The notes: a model not told the origin generated them from the letters alone. Positions 26,490 through 35,809 are shown, counted from the stretch's first letter. The stretch: DNA of 64,000 bases from JANRKB01 sp033763695 (GCA_033763695.1 JANRKB010000015.1:4027-68026), one strand, 5' to 3'. Numbers and translations are program-made.

Positions 26490-28046
26490 ATGACGTCGCG
26501 AGTAAACCAAGGCCTCTTTTTCCCGATTCTGGCCTCTTTAGCCATGGCCGCGGGGGCATGCGCCCAGCCAGGGGCGTCCTTGCCCACCCAATCGACCGAA
26601 AAGATTTCAGATCCTTCCAAGCCGTCGGCGGTTGAGGCCGAAGTCCGCGGCACCTGGGTCACCACCACGGGCAACACCGCGATTGCGTCGCCTCAGGACA
26701 GCGCGGCGACCATGCGCCGCCTCCGTGAAATCGGCTTCAACACCGTCTACGTCGAGACGTGGAAGAACGGGTACACGCAATACCCCAGCCAAGTGCTCTT
26801 GAAGACGATCGGCGTTGATCGCCGACCGGCGCTTGTGCCGCAGGACCCGAGCGACAAGCCCGACGCCATCAAGAAGCCCGGTCGCGATCTCTTGAAGGAA
26901 ACGCTGATCGAGGCCCATCGCAACGGCCTGATCTACATCGGCTGGTTCGAGTACGGCTTCATGGCCGCCCACAAGACCACCGACAACCACCTCCGCCGCG
27001 AGAAGAAGGACTGGCTCAGCCTCGACGCCAAGGGGAACGAAGTCGCGCCCAACGGCTTCGTGTGGATGAACCCGCTGCACCCCGAAACGCGCCGCTTCCT
27101 CCTTGACCTCGTGCTCGAGGCGATCGACACGTACGACCTCGACGGCGTGCAGCTCGATGACCGCATCGTCTGGCCATACATCACCATGGGATACGACGCG
27201 TACACCAAGAAGGTCTACGCCAGCGAGCACGGCGGCAAGGAACCGCCGCTGAACGAGAAGGACCCGGAGTGGATGCGTTGGCGTGCCGACAAGGTCAATG
27301 AGTTCAGCAAGCAGTTCGTTCAGGAGATCCACGCTCGCCGTCCGGGCGTGCTGGTGTCCCTCAGTCCTGCGGTCTACCCCTGGTGCTGGGAGTACTACCT
27401 GCTGGAGTGGCCCAAGTGGTCGGCGTGGAACGCCAAGGACACGCTCAAGATCGCGGGGAATGACGCCGCGTCGAAGGTGACGCCTCGCTGGGATGAGTTC
27501 ATCCCGCAGGTCTATCGCATGAACTTCAAGGCCTATGAGCAGACCTGGCTCGAACAGGTCAAGTACATGAAGGAAGAAGGCGGCGGGCGCGTGCGTGACC
27601 TCGTCGCAGGCATCCGCGTCGTCGGCGACGGGCCAGACGCGACGTGGGAGGATGTGCAGAAGTCGATCGAACTGACGCGCACGACCAAGTCGGGTGGCCA
27701 CGTCTTGTGGTTCAGCCGCGGCGCGTTGGATCTCTATCCGCAGCAGCTCACGTCGTTCTATGACGCGGCTCGCGTCGGCATCCCTGCCAACCCGCACTTT
27801 GCCAAGGACTGGCGCACGCCGTCGATCCCGCTCACCAAGGGCGAAAAGGGCTGGGAAGCACCAAATGTCGCCAAGGGCCACTATCGCCTGATCGTCGATG
27901 ACGGCACGGCGTGGGATTACGCCAACGACATCGCGATCAACGCGTCGGGGACCACCGTCCAGGTTGAACTGCCGGCGAACATCAAGCGGGCCGAACTCCT
28001 CGTCGACCGGCGTCGCCAGCCTCGCGCGGCGTCAGCGAACCGATGA
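26490..28046 (+). CDS. Family 10-like glycosyl hydrolase (GHL10/DUF187)
   Basis: This 518-residue exported protein starts with a hydrophobic signal ending in a lipobox-like AMAAGACAQ. The catalytic domain begins EVRGTWVTTTGN, then MRRLREIGFNTVYVETWKNGY and LIYIGWFEYGFM, and has DLDGVQLDDRIVWPY, the D-G-x-x-x-D-D-x-x-x-P-x motif of GHL10 (YngK-like) hydrolases. A C-terminal beta domain follows (about 440-518). These enzymes are predicted to cut polysaccharides or peptidoglycan-related glycans. The start at 26490 puts the signal at the N-terminus; upstream ATGs in the same frame (26436) are possible but give an Arg-rich leader. It is divergent from the MocA oxidoreductase and converges with the sugar isomerase. 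Confidence 0.85.
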   Translation: MTSRVNQGLFFPILASLAMAAGACAQPGASLPTQSTEKISDPSKPSAVEAEVRGTWVTTTGNTAIASPQDSAATMRRLREIGFNTVYVETWKNGYTQYPSQVLLKTIGVDRRPALVPQDPSDKPDAIKKPGRDLLKETLIEAHRNGLIYIGWFEYGFMAAHKTTDNHLRREKKDWLSLDAKGNEVAPNGFVWMNPLHPETRRFLLDLVLEAIDTYDLDGVQLDDRIVWPYITMGYDAYTKKVYASEHGGKEPPLNEKDPEWMRWRADKVNEFSKQFVQEIHARRPGVLVSLSPAVYPWCWEYYLLEWPKWSAWNAKDTLKIAGNDAASKVTPRWDEFIPQVYRMNFKAYEQTWLEQVKYMKEEGGGRVRDLVAGIRVVGDGPDATWEDVQKSIELTRTTKSGGHVLWFSRGALDLYPQQLTSFYDAARVGIPANPHFAKDWRTPSIPLTKGEKGWEAPNVAKGHYRLIVDDGTAWDYANDIAINASGTTVQVELPANIKRAELLVDRRRQPRAASANR

Positions 28047-28076
28047 CTGCAGTGCTTCGGTGCCGCCTTTGCAGCA

Positions 28077-28874
28077 TCACGGCAGCGGCGAGGCCTCGCG
28101 GGACAGTGCTCGATCGCGGATGACGCGGAGATTTGCCACGCACTGAGACGCGGCGAGCATCGGGTCGTCGGCCTGATCTTGCTCGGCGATGAGCCACTCC
28201 GTGCCCGCGGCGATTGCCGCACGGATCGCGGCTTCCATCGGCACGGCCCCCGTTCCAGTCGGGCAGAAGCGGTGTGGCTTCTCGCGTGATGCGAAGTCCT
28301 TGGCGTGCACCAAGGGCACGCGGCCCGAAAGCGAGCCAAGTTCGGCGGCGGGATCAAGCCCGGCGAACCAGAGCCAGCCGACGTCGGGTTCGATGAAGAT
28401 CTCGCTGGCTGCGAGCACGCTCTCCCACATGCGGCTGCCATCCGCGAATCGAGTGAACTCGAAGTCGTGGTTGTGATAGCCCAGCGAGATGCCGTGGGCT
28501 CGCAGGGCTAGCGCGGCGCGACGAACGCGGCTGACGACATCGGCGGCCTCGGCGGCGGACTGCGGCGCAGGAACCCAGGGCATCACCACGCGGCGGGTGC
28601 CGAGCGTTGCGGCATCGGATGCGACGCGATCGATCGCCGAGTCGAGGTCAGCCAGACCCACGTGCATCGACGCGCACGCGAGCCGCAGTTGATCGAGCCA
28701 CGAGCGGACCGTCGCGGCGCTGTGCCCTTGGAGGCCGGCGAACTCGACGCCGTCGCACCCCCACTCCTGACATGATTCGAGTACGTCGCGCAGATCTGCC
28801 GCGGCCCGATCGCGGACGGTGTACAGCATGAGAGCGATGCGCGGAGCTGAAAGTGATGCGGCAACTGAAGCCAT
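28077..28874 (-). CDS. Sugar phosphate isomerase/epimerase (xylose-isomerase-like TIM barrel)
   Basis: This 265-residue protein has the AP endonuclease 2/xylose isomerase-like TIM barrel. Visible motifs are LMLYTVRDRAAADLRDVLE at the N-terminus, then WGCDGVEFAGL, ISLGYHNHDFEF (metal-binding H-N-H-D-F-E-F) and IFIEPDVGWLWFAGLDP, with VPLVHAKDFA carrying the last histidine. Members isomerise or epimerise sugars or inositols, often alongside Gfo/Idh/MocA oxidoreductases, as here. The ATG at 28874 follows GAGGAA; a longer frame to 29015 is not family-like. It converges on the glycosidase with a 30-base gap. The substrate is not identifiable. Confidence 0.88.
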   Translation of the reverse strand: MASVAASLSAPRIALMLYTVRDRAAADLRDVLESCQEWGCDGVEFAGLQGHSAATVRSWLDQLRLACASMHVGLADLDSAIDRVASDAATLGTRRVVMPWVPAPQSAAEAADVVSRVRRAALALRAHGISLGYHNHDFEFTRFADGSRMWESVLAASEIFIEPDVGWLWFAGLDPAAELGSLSGRVPLVHAKDFASREKPHRFCPTGTGAVPMEAAIRAAIAAGTEWLIAEQDQADDPMLAASQCVANLRVIRDRALSREASPLP

Positions 28875-28929
28875 GCGTTCCTCGGATCCCGACACGAACA
28901 ATCCATCAACGATGCGGCAACGATGAAAA

Positions 28930-28959
28930 CGCCCGTTGCCGGAGGTCCGACAACGGGCG
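28930..28959 (-). terminator. Rho-independent terminator of the dockerin gene at 29040
   Basis: On the minus strand, a stem CGCCCGTTG pairs with CAACGGGCG across a 12-base loop and is followed by TTTTC. It lies about 80 bases after the stop of the gene at 29040-29885 and upstream of the isomerase gene, separating the two. Confidence 0.75.
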
Positions 28960-29039
28960 CGAAGTGTACGACTGCACGTTGCCCGATCGATGAGGTCACG
29001 AATCTCGTGGTTCATCGACCAAGCGGACGGATCAAACCT

Positions 29040-29885
29040 TTAGCAGCCCGCCTCGAACGCGGAAACAAACGCGTCGAAGTCGGTGAAGTCAAGGAAGCCG
29101 TCGCCGTTGAAGTCCGAGCTGGCGTTGCCGGCTTCGAACGCACCGACGAAGTCGTCAAAGTCAGTGAAGTCGAGGAAGCCGTCGTTGTTGAAGTCGGCCT
29201 TGCAGACCGGCGCGGCGTCTTCCTGCACGAACGAGATGTCATCCCAGAAGATCGTGCCGCCCTTGGGCGTGTCGCCGAAGCGCAGCGGCAGGATGCTGAT
29301 CATGTTGGGGACATCGGTCGCCTGGAACCAGCCCTGCGCGACGCCGAAGTTGAACCGCTCGACCATGACGTCCTTGGTGAGGCGGAAGTCAAACTTCACC
29401 CACTGTCCGTTGGTGGTGCCGGTGGCACCGAGGTCCTCCCACGACCAGACCGTCTGGCTCCACGGGAAGCGGAGTTCGATCTTGAGGCCCGAGCGATCGC
29501 TCATTGGCGCGCTGGCGGGGATGTTGTAGTAGCCGGTGACGATGATGTCACCCTTGCTCCAGTCGATCACGGGGTTGTAATAGAGGAACGTGGCGAAGTC
29601 GAGCGTGTCGGTCGTGAAGCCCGCGAACGCCGAACCGTTCTTGAGTTCGATCGACGCCGTGCCGGTGCGAGCCACGGCCGCGGGCGAGCCGCCGTCGCCG
29701 ATGGTGCGGCGCACCGCGTTGTTGGGGTTTGAGAGGTTGTGCCAGCCGGTGGGCTCTCCCGAACCGCTGAACACGTTCAACTGCTCAAACGAGCCGTTGG
29801 TGACGGGGCCGGGTGTCTGGGCCTGTGCCAGACCTGCAAAGCCGACGAGGGCGAGAGTCGCGAATAAGCCAGTGGTGCTCTTCAT
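29040..29885 (-). CDS. Secreted GC-type dockerin protein (paralogue 1)
   Basis: This 281-residue exported protein starts with a signal peptide (STTGLFATLALVGFAGLAQAQ). The mature part begins TPGPVTNGSFEQLNVFSGSGEPTGWHN in outline, a pattern of carbohydrate-binding-like jelly rolls (N-G-S/F-E near the start, then WDDISFV near the end). The C-terminus has two D-F-N-x-D-G-F-L-D-F-T-D-F-D repeats of about 25 residues, ending AFEAGC. The repeats resemble EF-hand calcium loops (D-x-N-x-D-G) of dockerins. No catalytic residues are visible, so it is probably a surface or extracellular structural or binding protein. It is about 38-40 percent alike by eye to the next gene on the same strand, implying a tandem duplication. 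The start was chosen for the signal peptide. Confidence 0.82.
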   Translation of the reverse strand: MKSTTGLFATLALVGFAGLAQAQTPGPVTNGSFEQLNVFSGSGEPTGWHNLSNPNNAVRRTIGDGGSPAAVARTGTASIELKNGSAFAGFTTDTLDFATFLYYNPVIDWSKGDIIVTGYYNIPASAPMSDRSGLKIELRFPWSQTVWSWEDLGATGTTNGQWVKFDFRLTKDVMVERFNFGVAQGWFQATDVPNMISILPLRFGDTPKGGTIFWDDISFVQEDAAPVCKADFNNDGFLDFTDFDDFVGAFEAGNASSDFNGDGFLDFTDFDAFVSAFEAGC

Positions 29886-29984
29886 CAGTGACCTCCAATC
29901 CAAACCCGGAAAGTGAATACAACACGAATCAGTCAAGTGTGCCGCGAACAAGTTTGCGGCGGTCCGTTCGTCTGCGAATCCTCT

Positions 29985-30899
29985 CTAGCAGCCAGCCTCG
30001 AACGCGGCAACAAACGCGTCGAAGTCGGTGAAGTCCAGGAAACCGTCGCCGTTGAAGTCCGAGGTGGCGTTGCCCGCCTCGAACGAGCCGACGAAATCAT
30101 CAAAGTCGGTGAAGTCCAGAAAGCCGTCGCCATTGAAGTCGGCCGGGCAGGCACTGACCTGCGTGAACTGAATGTCATCCCAGAAGATCGTGCCGCTCGG
30201 AGGCGCGTACCCAAAGCGACCGAGTGTGATCTTGCAGTGGTCGGGATACGGCGGCGTCTGGAAGTAGCCCTTGCTCTCGCCGTCGGCGACCGACGCCTCG
30301 ATCTGGGCCTGCGTCCAGCGCACTTCCCAGTAGCGCCACTCTCCGTTGGTGTGGCCGGTGATCTGCGGCCCCGGAGCGGGGAAGCCGAAGGGGTCGTACG
30401 TGCCGTAGTCCTGATTGCCGTACTTGACGTTGAGCTTGATGCCGCAGGCGTCGCCTGAGATGGGCTGACTGGCGGGGATGTTGTACCAACCGCTGACGAT
30501 GATGTCGCCGCCGCCCCATGTGAACGCAGGGTCGTAGAAGAGGAACGTGCTGAAGTCGAGCGTGTCGGTGGTCCAGCCGCGGAAGCCCGCGGTCGGGGCC
30601 TTGATCTCAACACACGCGGTGCCGGTGCGTGCGGTGATCGCAGGCGAGATGCCGTCGCCGTTGGTGCGGCGGATGCACTGAAGGGGATTCGAGAGGTTGT
30701 GCCACGCGACGGGTTCGCCGCTGGCGCTGAAGGGATTGAGTTGCTCGAATGAACTGTTGGTGAGCGGGCCGGGCGTTTGCGCGAGTGCGGGCGCGGCGAG
30801 GCACGCGAGCGTGAAGGCAGAGAGCGTGCGGAGAAGGCCACGACCTAAGCCACGACCTAAACCACTGACTGACGCGTCGGCGTGTGATGCACTTTGCAT
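29985..30899 (-). CDS. Secreted GC-type dockerin protein (paralogue 2)
   Basis: This 304-residue protein is a paralogue of the gene downstream. Its signal region is longer and carries a duplicated GLGRGLGRG stretch before LRTLSAFTLACLAAPALAQ. The mature part begins with the same T-P-G-P-x-T-N-x-S-F-E-Q-L-N motif, holds the shared TTDTLDF and W-D-D-I, and ends with two dockerin-like repeats finishing AFEAGC. Both genes are on the minus strand, separated by 99 bases, with no terminator seen between, so they may be cotranscribed. Function is unknown; the jelly-roll-like body suggests binding to a polysaccharide or surface. The ATG at 30899 follows AAAGGT. The duplicate repeats at the DNA level are also alike. 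Confidence 0.8.
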   Translation of the reverse strand: MQSASHADASVSGLGRGLGRGLLRTLSAFTLACLAAPALAQTPGPLTNSSFEQLNPFSASGEPVAWHNLSNPLQCIRRTNGDGISPAITARTGTACVEIKAPTAGFRGWTTDTLDFSTFLFYDPAFTWGGGDIIVSGWYNIPASQPISGDACGIKLNVKYGNQDYGTYDPFGFPAPGPQITGHTNGEWRYWEVRWTQAQIEASVADGESKGYFQTPPYPDHCKITLGRFGYAPPSGTIFWDDIQFTQVSACPADFNGDGFLDFTDFDDFVGSFEAGNATSDFNGDGFLDFTDFDAFVAAFEAGC

Positions 30900-31167
30900 G
30901 GCGAGACCTTTCAGACTCCCGGCGCACGAACCGGGAGTGACACTGTGGGCGGGAACCCTGAACCAAGACAATCCACGCATGAAAGCGGTTTCATTCTGAC
31001 GACCCGGCCTGCCCCTGTCAAGCCCATTTTGCTCCGATTTGAGGCGATCTTCTCGGACCGCTTCGCAGAGCGTTCGCACGTCCGGCGACCTACCGTTGAG
31101 CCTTCCCGTCTCCAACGCAGTCTCGCAATCCTCGCCTCGCGACAGACCCCTTTACGGAGCCCGCCGC

Positions 31168-32157
31168 ATGCGTCGCAGCGCTTTCACTCTGATCGAACTG
31201 CTGGTCGTGATTGCGATCATCGCCGTGCTGATCGGCGTGCTGCTGCCCAGCCTGTCGGGGGCACGAAATGCGGGGCGGGGCGTGGTGTGTCAGGCGCATC
31301 AGCGCAGCATCGCCACCGCGATGACGATGTACGCCAGCGAGAACAAGGAGTTTCTGGTCGGGCCCAACACGTCGGGCTTCCAGCTCCAGGCCAACAAGCC
31401 CTACGTTGAAGGCCGCTCCAGCCCGGTGCAAGATTGGGACTACATCTCGCCGCTCCTGGGCGACAGCCTGAACCTGCCGACCGATCCGCTCTCGAAGTTT
31501 CAGGAGATCTGCGAGACGCGTCTGCGTTGTCCGTCGAACAACACCCGCTACAGCAGCCGCTTCTCCGGTGCGGCTCTGCCGATGGAGGCACGCGGCTCGT
31601 TCCCCATCACGTTGTCGTACCTCACCCCCGCGTTCTTCCAGTTGTACCCGGCGGGCGTGGTGTTTGTGAACGGCGTGCGCGTCGAGCAGGTGAGCAACAG
31701 TGAGGCGATCGCTCTGCCGCAGGGGTACATCCCGCGGGTGGATCGCGTCGGGCCGTTCCCGTGGAAGAAGGCATTCGCGTTCGAAGGCGCTCGCTACTTC
31801 AACGGCGTGGGCAAGGGCTTTGACTATTCGACGGTGACCAACGCGGCGGGGCTGTCGGGTTCGCCGCAGGGCAACTTCTCGTCGCGTGGTCCGGCGTTCA
31901 CCGGCTCGGGCGAGCCGTACCTGCGCGACGGGACCAAGCCCAGCACGACGTTCAAGGAAGTCTCGCTGCGGCATGCCGACAAGATGAACGTCGCGATGTT
32001 TGACGGCCACGTCGAGCGGCTCGACAACGCCCAGAGCGCGGACCCCTCCTACTTCGTGCCCACGCGCACGCGGCTGGTTTCGCCGGGCTCCACGTGGTTC
32101 TTCAACTTGGGGCCGAAGGATTCGCCCCTCATGAAGCCCAACGCCATCATCGACTGA
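31168..32157 (+). CDS. Prepilin-type N-terminal cleavage/methylation protein
   Basis: This 329-residue protein has a type IV prepilin-like N-terminus: RRSAFTLIELLVVIAIIAVLIGVLLPSL, with the conserved F-T-L-I-E cleavage region and the hydrophobic helix. The body ends with HADKMNVAMFDGHVERL, the H-x-x-x-x-x-x-x-x-F-D-G-H-V motif of planctomycete pseudopilin-like proteins (related to DUF1559). Such proteins are processed by prepilin peptidase and exposed by a type II secretion-like or pilin system; hundreds occur in planctomycete genomes. Its particular role is unknown. The ATG at 31168 is preceded by GGAG about ten bases away. It is divergent from the dockerin paralogues. No pilin assembly genes lie in the window. 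Confidence 0.85.
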   Translation: MRRSAFTLIELLVVIAIIAVLIGVLLPSLSGARNAGRGVVCQAHQRSIATAMTMYASENKEFLVGPNTSGFQLQANKPYVEGRSSPVQDWDYISPLLGDSLNLPTDPLSKFQEICETRLRCPSNNTRYSSRFSGAALPMEARGSFPITLSYLTPAFFQLYPAGVVFVNGVRVEQVSNSEAIALPQGYIPRVDRVGPFPWKKAFAFEGARYFNGVGKGFDYSTVTNAAGLSGSPQGNFSSRGPAFTGSGEPYLRDGTKPSTTFKEVSLRHADKMNVAMFDGHVERLDNAQSADPSYFVPTRTRLVSPGSTWFFNLGPKDSPLMKPNAIID

Positions 32158-32222
32158 GCAGCGCGTAGGATCGTGCGGCGGCGTCGCAAGGTGCGTCTGC
32201 GGCCGTGCGAGGGACTTATCGC

Positions 32223-33299
32223 GTGTCACACTCCAAGCTTCGTGTGGGCGTTGTCGGCTGCGGCAACATCAGCGGCATCTATCTGCAGAACGCACGCAAC
32301 GCCTGCTGTTTCGAGGTCGTCGGTGTTGCGGACGCGGACGAACAGCGCGCCAAGGCCAAGGCCGCGGAGCACGGCACGGCACGCGTGATGAGCCTCGATG
32401 AACTCATCGACGGCACCGCGACCGACGTGGTGCTGAATCTCACGCCGCCGGCGGCGCATGCCGCAATCGCGATGCGTGCGCTGCGCGCGGGCAAGCATGT
32501 GTACAACGAGAAGCCGCTGGCGATCAGCCTCGACGATGCGCGGAGCATGCTCGAACTGGCTCGCAGCAAGGGCCGGCTCGTCGGCTGTGCGCCCGATACG
32601 TTCTTGGGCGCGGCGTGGGCCACGGCACGCGATGTGATCGACGCTTCACGCATCGGCGATGTCGTCGCCGGCAGTGCGACGATGCTCTCGGGCGGGCCGG
32701 AGTCGTGGCACCCGGATCCTGAGTTCTTCTTCGCGCCCGGCGCGGGGCCGTTGTTTGACATGGGCCCCTACTACCTCACCGCGCTCGTGCATCTGCTCGG
32801 TCCGGTCGCGAGCGTCACGGCGATCGCCAAGGCCACGCACGCGACGCGCACGATCGGCAGCGGGCCCAAGAAGGGCAACACGATCGCGGTGCACACACCG
32901 ACGCACATCGCGGGCGTGATGGAGTTCGCGTCAGGCCCGGTGGTGACGCTCACGACGAGTTTCGACGTGCCCGCGAGCCAGTTGCCGCCGATTCAACTCC
33001 ACGGCACGGCGGGAGCGTTGCATCTGCCGGATCCCAACTACTTCGGCGGCGAGGTGCGGATGCAGACGCCGGGTGCGAAGGAAGCGGCGGTCGTGCCGCT
33101 GCTGCGCGGGGCGGAGCACAACGCACGCGGGCTGGGGCTGGATGATCTGTGTTCGGCGAGCGTGGAGCGGCGCGAGCCGCGGGCATCGGGCGGGCTTGCG
33201 CTGCATGTGCTGGAGGTGATGCACGCGATGCTCACGTCGCAGCAGACGCAGCGGCATCTGGTGATCCAGTCGCGTCCGGCGCGACCGATGCCGCTTTGA
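32223..33299 (+). CDS. Gfo/Idh/MocA-family oxidoreductase (second)
   Basis: This 358-residue NAD(P)-dependent oxidoreductase begins LRVGVVGCGNISGIYLQNA, the Rossmann dinucleotide motif, and has YNEKPLAISLDDA with the E-K-P motif near residue 95, then GPLFDMGPYYLTALVHLLGP, the second conserved motif. The substrate, probably a sugar or sugar derivative, is unknown. Two GTG starts are possible: 32205 and 32223. The second is preceded by GAGGG at nine bases and is preferred. It follows the prepilin-like gene and is closed by the hairpin at 33319-33347. Length and domain order are normal for the family. It differs clearly from the paralogue at 25357. Confidence 0.92.
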   Translation: MSHSKLRVGVVGCGNISGIYLQNARNACCFEVVGVADADEQRAKAKAAEHGTARVMSLDELIDGTATDVVLNLTPPAAHAAIAMRALRAGKHVYNEKPLAISLDDARSMLELARSKGRLVGCAPDTFLGAAWATARDVIDASRIGDVVAGSATMLSGGPESWHPDPEFFFAPGAGPLFDMGPYYLTALVHLLGPVASVTAIAKATHATRTIGSGPKKGNTIAVHTPTHIAGVMEFASGPVVTLTTSFDVPASQLPPIQLHGTAGALHLPDPNYFGGEVRMQTPGAKEAAVVPLLRGAEHNARGLGLDDLCSASVERREPRASGGLALHVLEVMHAMLTSQQTQRHLVIQSRPARPMPL

Positions 33300-33318
33300 G
33301 TTGATCAATCAGGAAACG

Positions 33319-33352
33319 AAAAACCCCGCGACCGTGTGGCCGCGGGGCTGGG
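33319..33352 (-). terminator. Terminator of glnN, probably bidirectional
   Basis: The stem CCCCGCG at 33324 pairs with CGCGGGG at 33341 around a loop of about ten bases. On the minus strand it is followed by TTTTTCG, so it should end the glnN transcript; it also lies 25 bases after the stop of the oxidoreductase gene on the plus strand. Confidence 0.78.
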
Positions 33353-33377
33353 TTGTCACGTCATCGGACCGGCGTGC

Positions 33378-35570
33378 TTAGCGGAGCTGCAGCATCTCGC
33401 GATAGCTGGGCAGCGGCCAGAGGTCGGCGCTGATCTGCGACTCGAGTTCGTCGGCCAGGTCACGCAGTTCGCCCATCGCCGGCAGCACCTTGTCGTGGAT
33501 GTGCTTGGCGTGCTTGTGGGCGTCCTCGGCGTGCTCTTCGGACGCGGCCTCGAGCGTGTCGATCGCCGCGCGGAAGCGATTCACCAGTTCGACGAAGTCC
33601 TCGAGCTGATCACGCACGGTCGAGGTGCTGACGTCGGCGGCCTCGGCGGCGGCGACGGCCTCGGAGAGTTCGGTCTGCTGGCGGATGGCGGCGGGCAGGA
33701 TCATGGTTCGGGCCATGAGTGCCGCGGTCTCGGCCTCGATGGTGACCTGCTTGATGTACTTCTCGATGAAGATGTGCTCGCGGCTTTCGACTTCGACCTT
33801 GCTGAGCACCTTGAACTTGCGGAACACGTCCACGTTCTTCTTGGCGCTCAGGACGGGGAAGGCGGAGACGGAGTCACGCAGGTTGGGCAGGCCGCGCTTG
33901 GCCGCTTCCTTGTGCCAGGAGATGTCGTAGCCGTCGCCGTCGAAGATCACGCGCTTGTGCTGCTTGACGATCTTCTGCAGCAGCGTCTTGACGGCCTGCT
34001 GGAGCTTGGCCTCGGAAGGCTCCTTGCCCACGGCCTTCTCCAGCGTCGTCGCGATGTAGTCGAGACTGTCGGCCACGATCGTGTTGAGGATCGTCGTCGG
34101 CCACGCCACCGCCTGCGACGAACCCACGGCACGGAACTCGAACTTGTTGCCGGTGAACGCGAACGGCGAGGTGCGGTTGCGATCGCCGGTGTGGCGCGGG
34201 AGCTGGGGCAGGGTGCGAGCGCCCAGGTCGAGCTTGCCGCCCTTCATCGTGCTCTTGAGCGAGCCCTTCTCGATCTGCTCGATGATGTCGTTGAGCATGT
34301 CGCCCAGGAAGACCGACATGATCGCCGGCGGGGCTTCGTTGGCGCCCAGGCGGTGATCGTTGTTGGCGCTGGCGACGCTGGCGCGGAGCAGGTCGGCGTA
34401 GATGTCCACGGCGCGGATGACGGCGCACAGGAACGTGAGGAACTGCATGTTCGTGTGCGTGTTGTCGCGCGGGTCGAGCAGGTTGACGCCGGTGTCGGTG
34501 CTGATCGACCAGTTGACGTGCTTGCCGCTGCCGTTGATCCCCTTGAAGGGCTTCTCGTGCAGGATGCACTGCAGGCCGTGGCGGTTGGCGACCTTCTTGA
34601 GGGTCTCCATGACCAGCATCTGGTGGTCGGCGGCGATGTTGGCGGTCTCGAAGATCGGAGCCAGTTCATACTGGCCCGGGGCGACTTCGTTGTGGCGGGT
34701 CTTGACGGGGACGCCGAGGCGATAGAGCTCGCGCTCGACCTCGCTCATGAAGGCCATGACGCGGACCGGGATGGAACCGAAGTAGTGGTCTTCGAGCTGC
34801 TGGCCCTTGGGCGGGCGTGCGCCAAAGAGGGTGCGGTCGCACGCCATCAGGTCGGGGCGCTCGAAGTAGTGCTCGCGATCGACGAGGAAGTATTCCTGCT
34901 CAGCGCCGCAGGTGGCCATGACGCGGCTGACGCCCTGCGCGGCGCCGAAGAGGCGCAGCACGCGGACGGCCTGCTCGCTGATGGCGTCCATCGAGCGGAG
35001 GAGCGGGGTCTTCTTGTCGAGGGCCTCGCCGGTCCAGGAGACGAACGCGGTGGGGATACAGAGCGTGATCGCGCCGCCGTTGCGGCTGAGGAAGACGGGG
35101 CTGGTGCAGTCCCAGGCGGTGTAGCCGCGGGCCTCGAAGGTGGCGCGGATGCCGCCGGAGGGGAAGCTGCTGGCGTCAGGCTCACCCTGCACGAGCGCGC
35201 TGCCGGAGAACTCGGTGAGGGCGCCGCCGTGGGCGTCGGGGACGAGGAAGGCGTCGTGCTTCTCGGCGGTGAGGCCGGTGAGGGGCTGGAACCAGTGGGT
35301 GTAGTGGGTCGCGCCGTTCTCGATGGCCCAGTCCTTCATGGCCGCGGCGACGGTGTCGGCCAGGTCGTGGTCGAGTGGTTCGGCGTGCTTGATCGTGCGC
35401 TGGAGCCGCTTGAAGACGTCCTTGGGCAGGCGCTGCTGCATCACACGCTCGTTGAACACGTCGCTGCCGTAGGTCTTGGTCACGGGCTCATGCATGCGAA
35501 TCCCCTCGTGTTTGTGGTGCGTGCCGTTGGCGTGCGCGGCGAAGGCGTCAATGCGGTTCAGAATCGACAT
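33378..35570 (-). CDS. glnN: Glutamine synthetase type III
   Basis: This 730-residue enzyme makes glutamine from glutamate, ammonia and ATP. The size is that of type III synthetase (about 700-730 residues), not the 440-470 of type I. Visible type III features are ATHYTHWFQPLTGLTAEKHD at about residue 90, FPSGGIRATFEARGYTAWD, ATCGAEQEYFLVDREHY with the first metal ligands, NEVAPGQYELAPIFE and LHEKPFKGINGSGKHVNWS in the active site. The ATG at 35570 follows GGAGAG. The only other nitrogen gene near is trpA, 240 bases away on the same strand; no glnB or regulator is adjacent. The 756-residue frame on the plus strand across this gene is an antisense shadow. Confidence 0.96.
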   Translation of the reverse strand: MSILNRIDAFAAHANGTHHKHEGIRMHEPVTKTYGSDVFNERVMQQRLPKDVFKRLQRTIKHAEPLDHDLADTVAAAMKDWAIENGATHYTHWFQPLTGLTAEKHDAFLVPDAHGGALTEFSGSALVQGEPDASSFPSGGIRATFEARGYTAWDCTSPVFLSRNGGAITLCIPTAFVSWTGEALDKKTPLLRSMDAISEQAVRVLRLFGAAQGVSRVMATCGAEQEYFLVDREHYFERPDLMACDRTLFGARPPKGQQLEDHYFGSIPVRVMAFMSEVERELYRLGVPVKTRHNEVAPGQYELAPIFETANIAADHQMLVMETLKKVANRHGLQCILHEKPFKGINGSGKHVNWSISTDTGVNLLDPRDNTHTNMQFLTFLCAVIRAVDIYADLLRASVASANNDHRLGANEAPPAIMSVFLGDMLNDIIEQIEKGSLKSTMKGGKLDLGARTLPQLPRHTGDRNRTSPFAFTGNKFEFRAVGSSQAVAWPTTILNTIVADSLDYIATTLEKAVGKEPSEAKLQQAVKTLLQKIVKQHKRVIFDGDGYDISWHKEAAKRGLPNLRDSVSAFPVLSAKKNVDVFRKFKVLSKVEVESREHIFIEKYIKQVTIEAETAALMARTMILPAAIRQQTELSEAVAAAEAADVSTSTVRDQLEDFVELVNRFRAAIDTLEAASEEHAEDAHKHAKHIHDKVLPAMGELRDLADELESQISADLWPLPSYREMLQLR

Positions 35571-35809
35571 GGCGATCGGCTCTCCGAGACCGCCGACGGC
35601 AGCTAGGCTCCAAGCCCCGGTGCGCGACGAGCGGCGTGTGCAGGATGCACGTGTGCTGGCTCAAGGGATTGGACGACGACGTTGTCGGCCAAGCGGGATG
35701 TCATTGGAAATGCGAACGAACCGGACAGGCGTCGGGAAAGGTGTGGCGGACGTCATTCTCGGACGCTGCACCATTGTCGCAGCCCCGCGGCCCGCCGCAA
35801 GTCGGGCGG

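Noticed and set aside
33336..35606. 756-residue plus-strand open frame
   Set aside because: It is the antisense shadow of glnN; the protein is Val/Leu/Asp/Gly-rich with no motif, and the minus strand is a complete type III glutamine synthetase.
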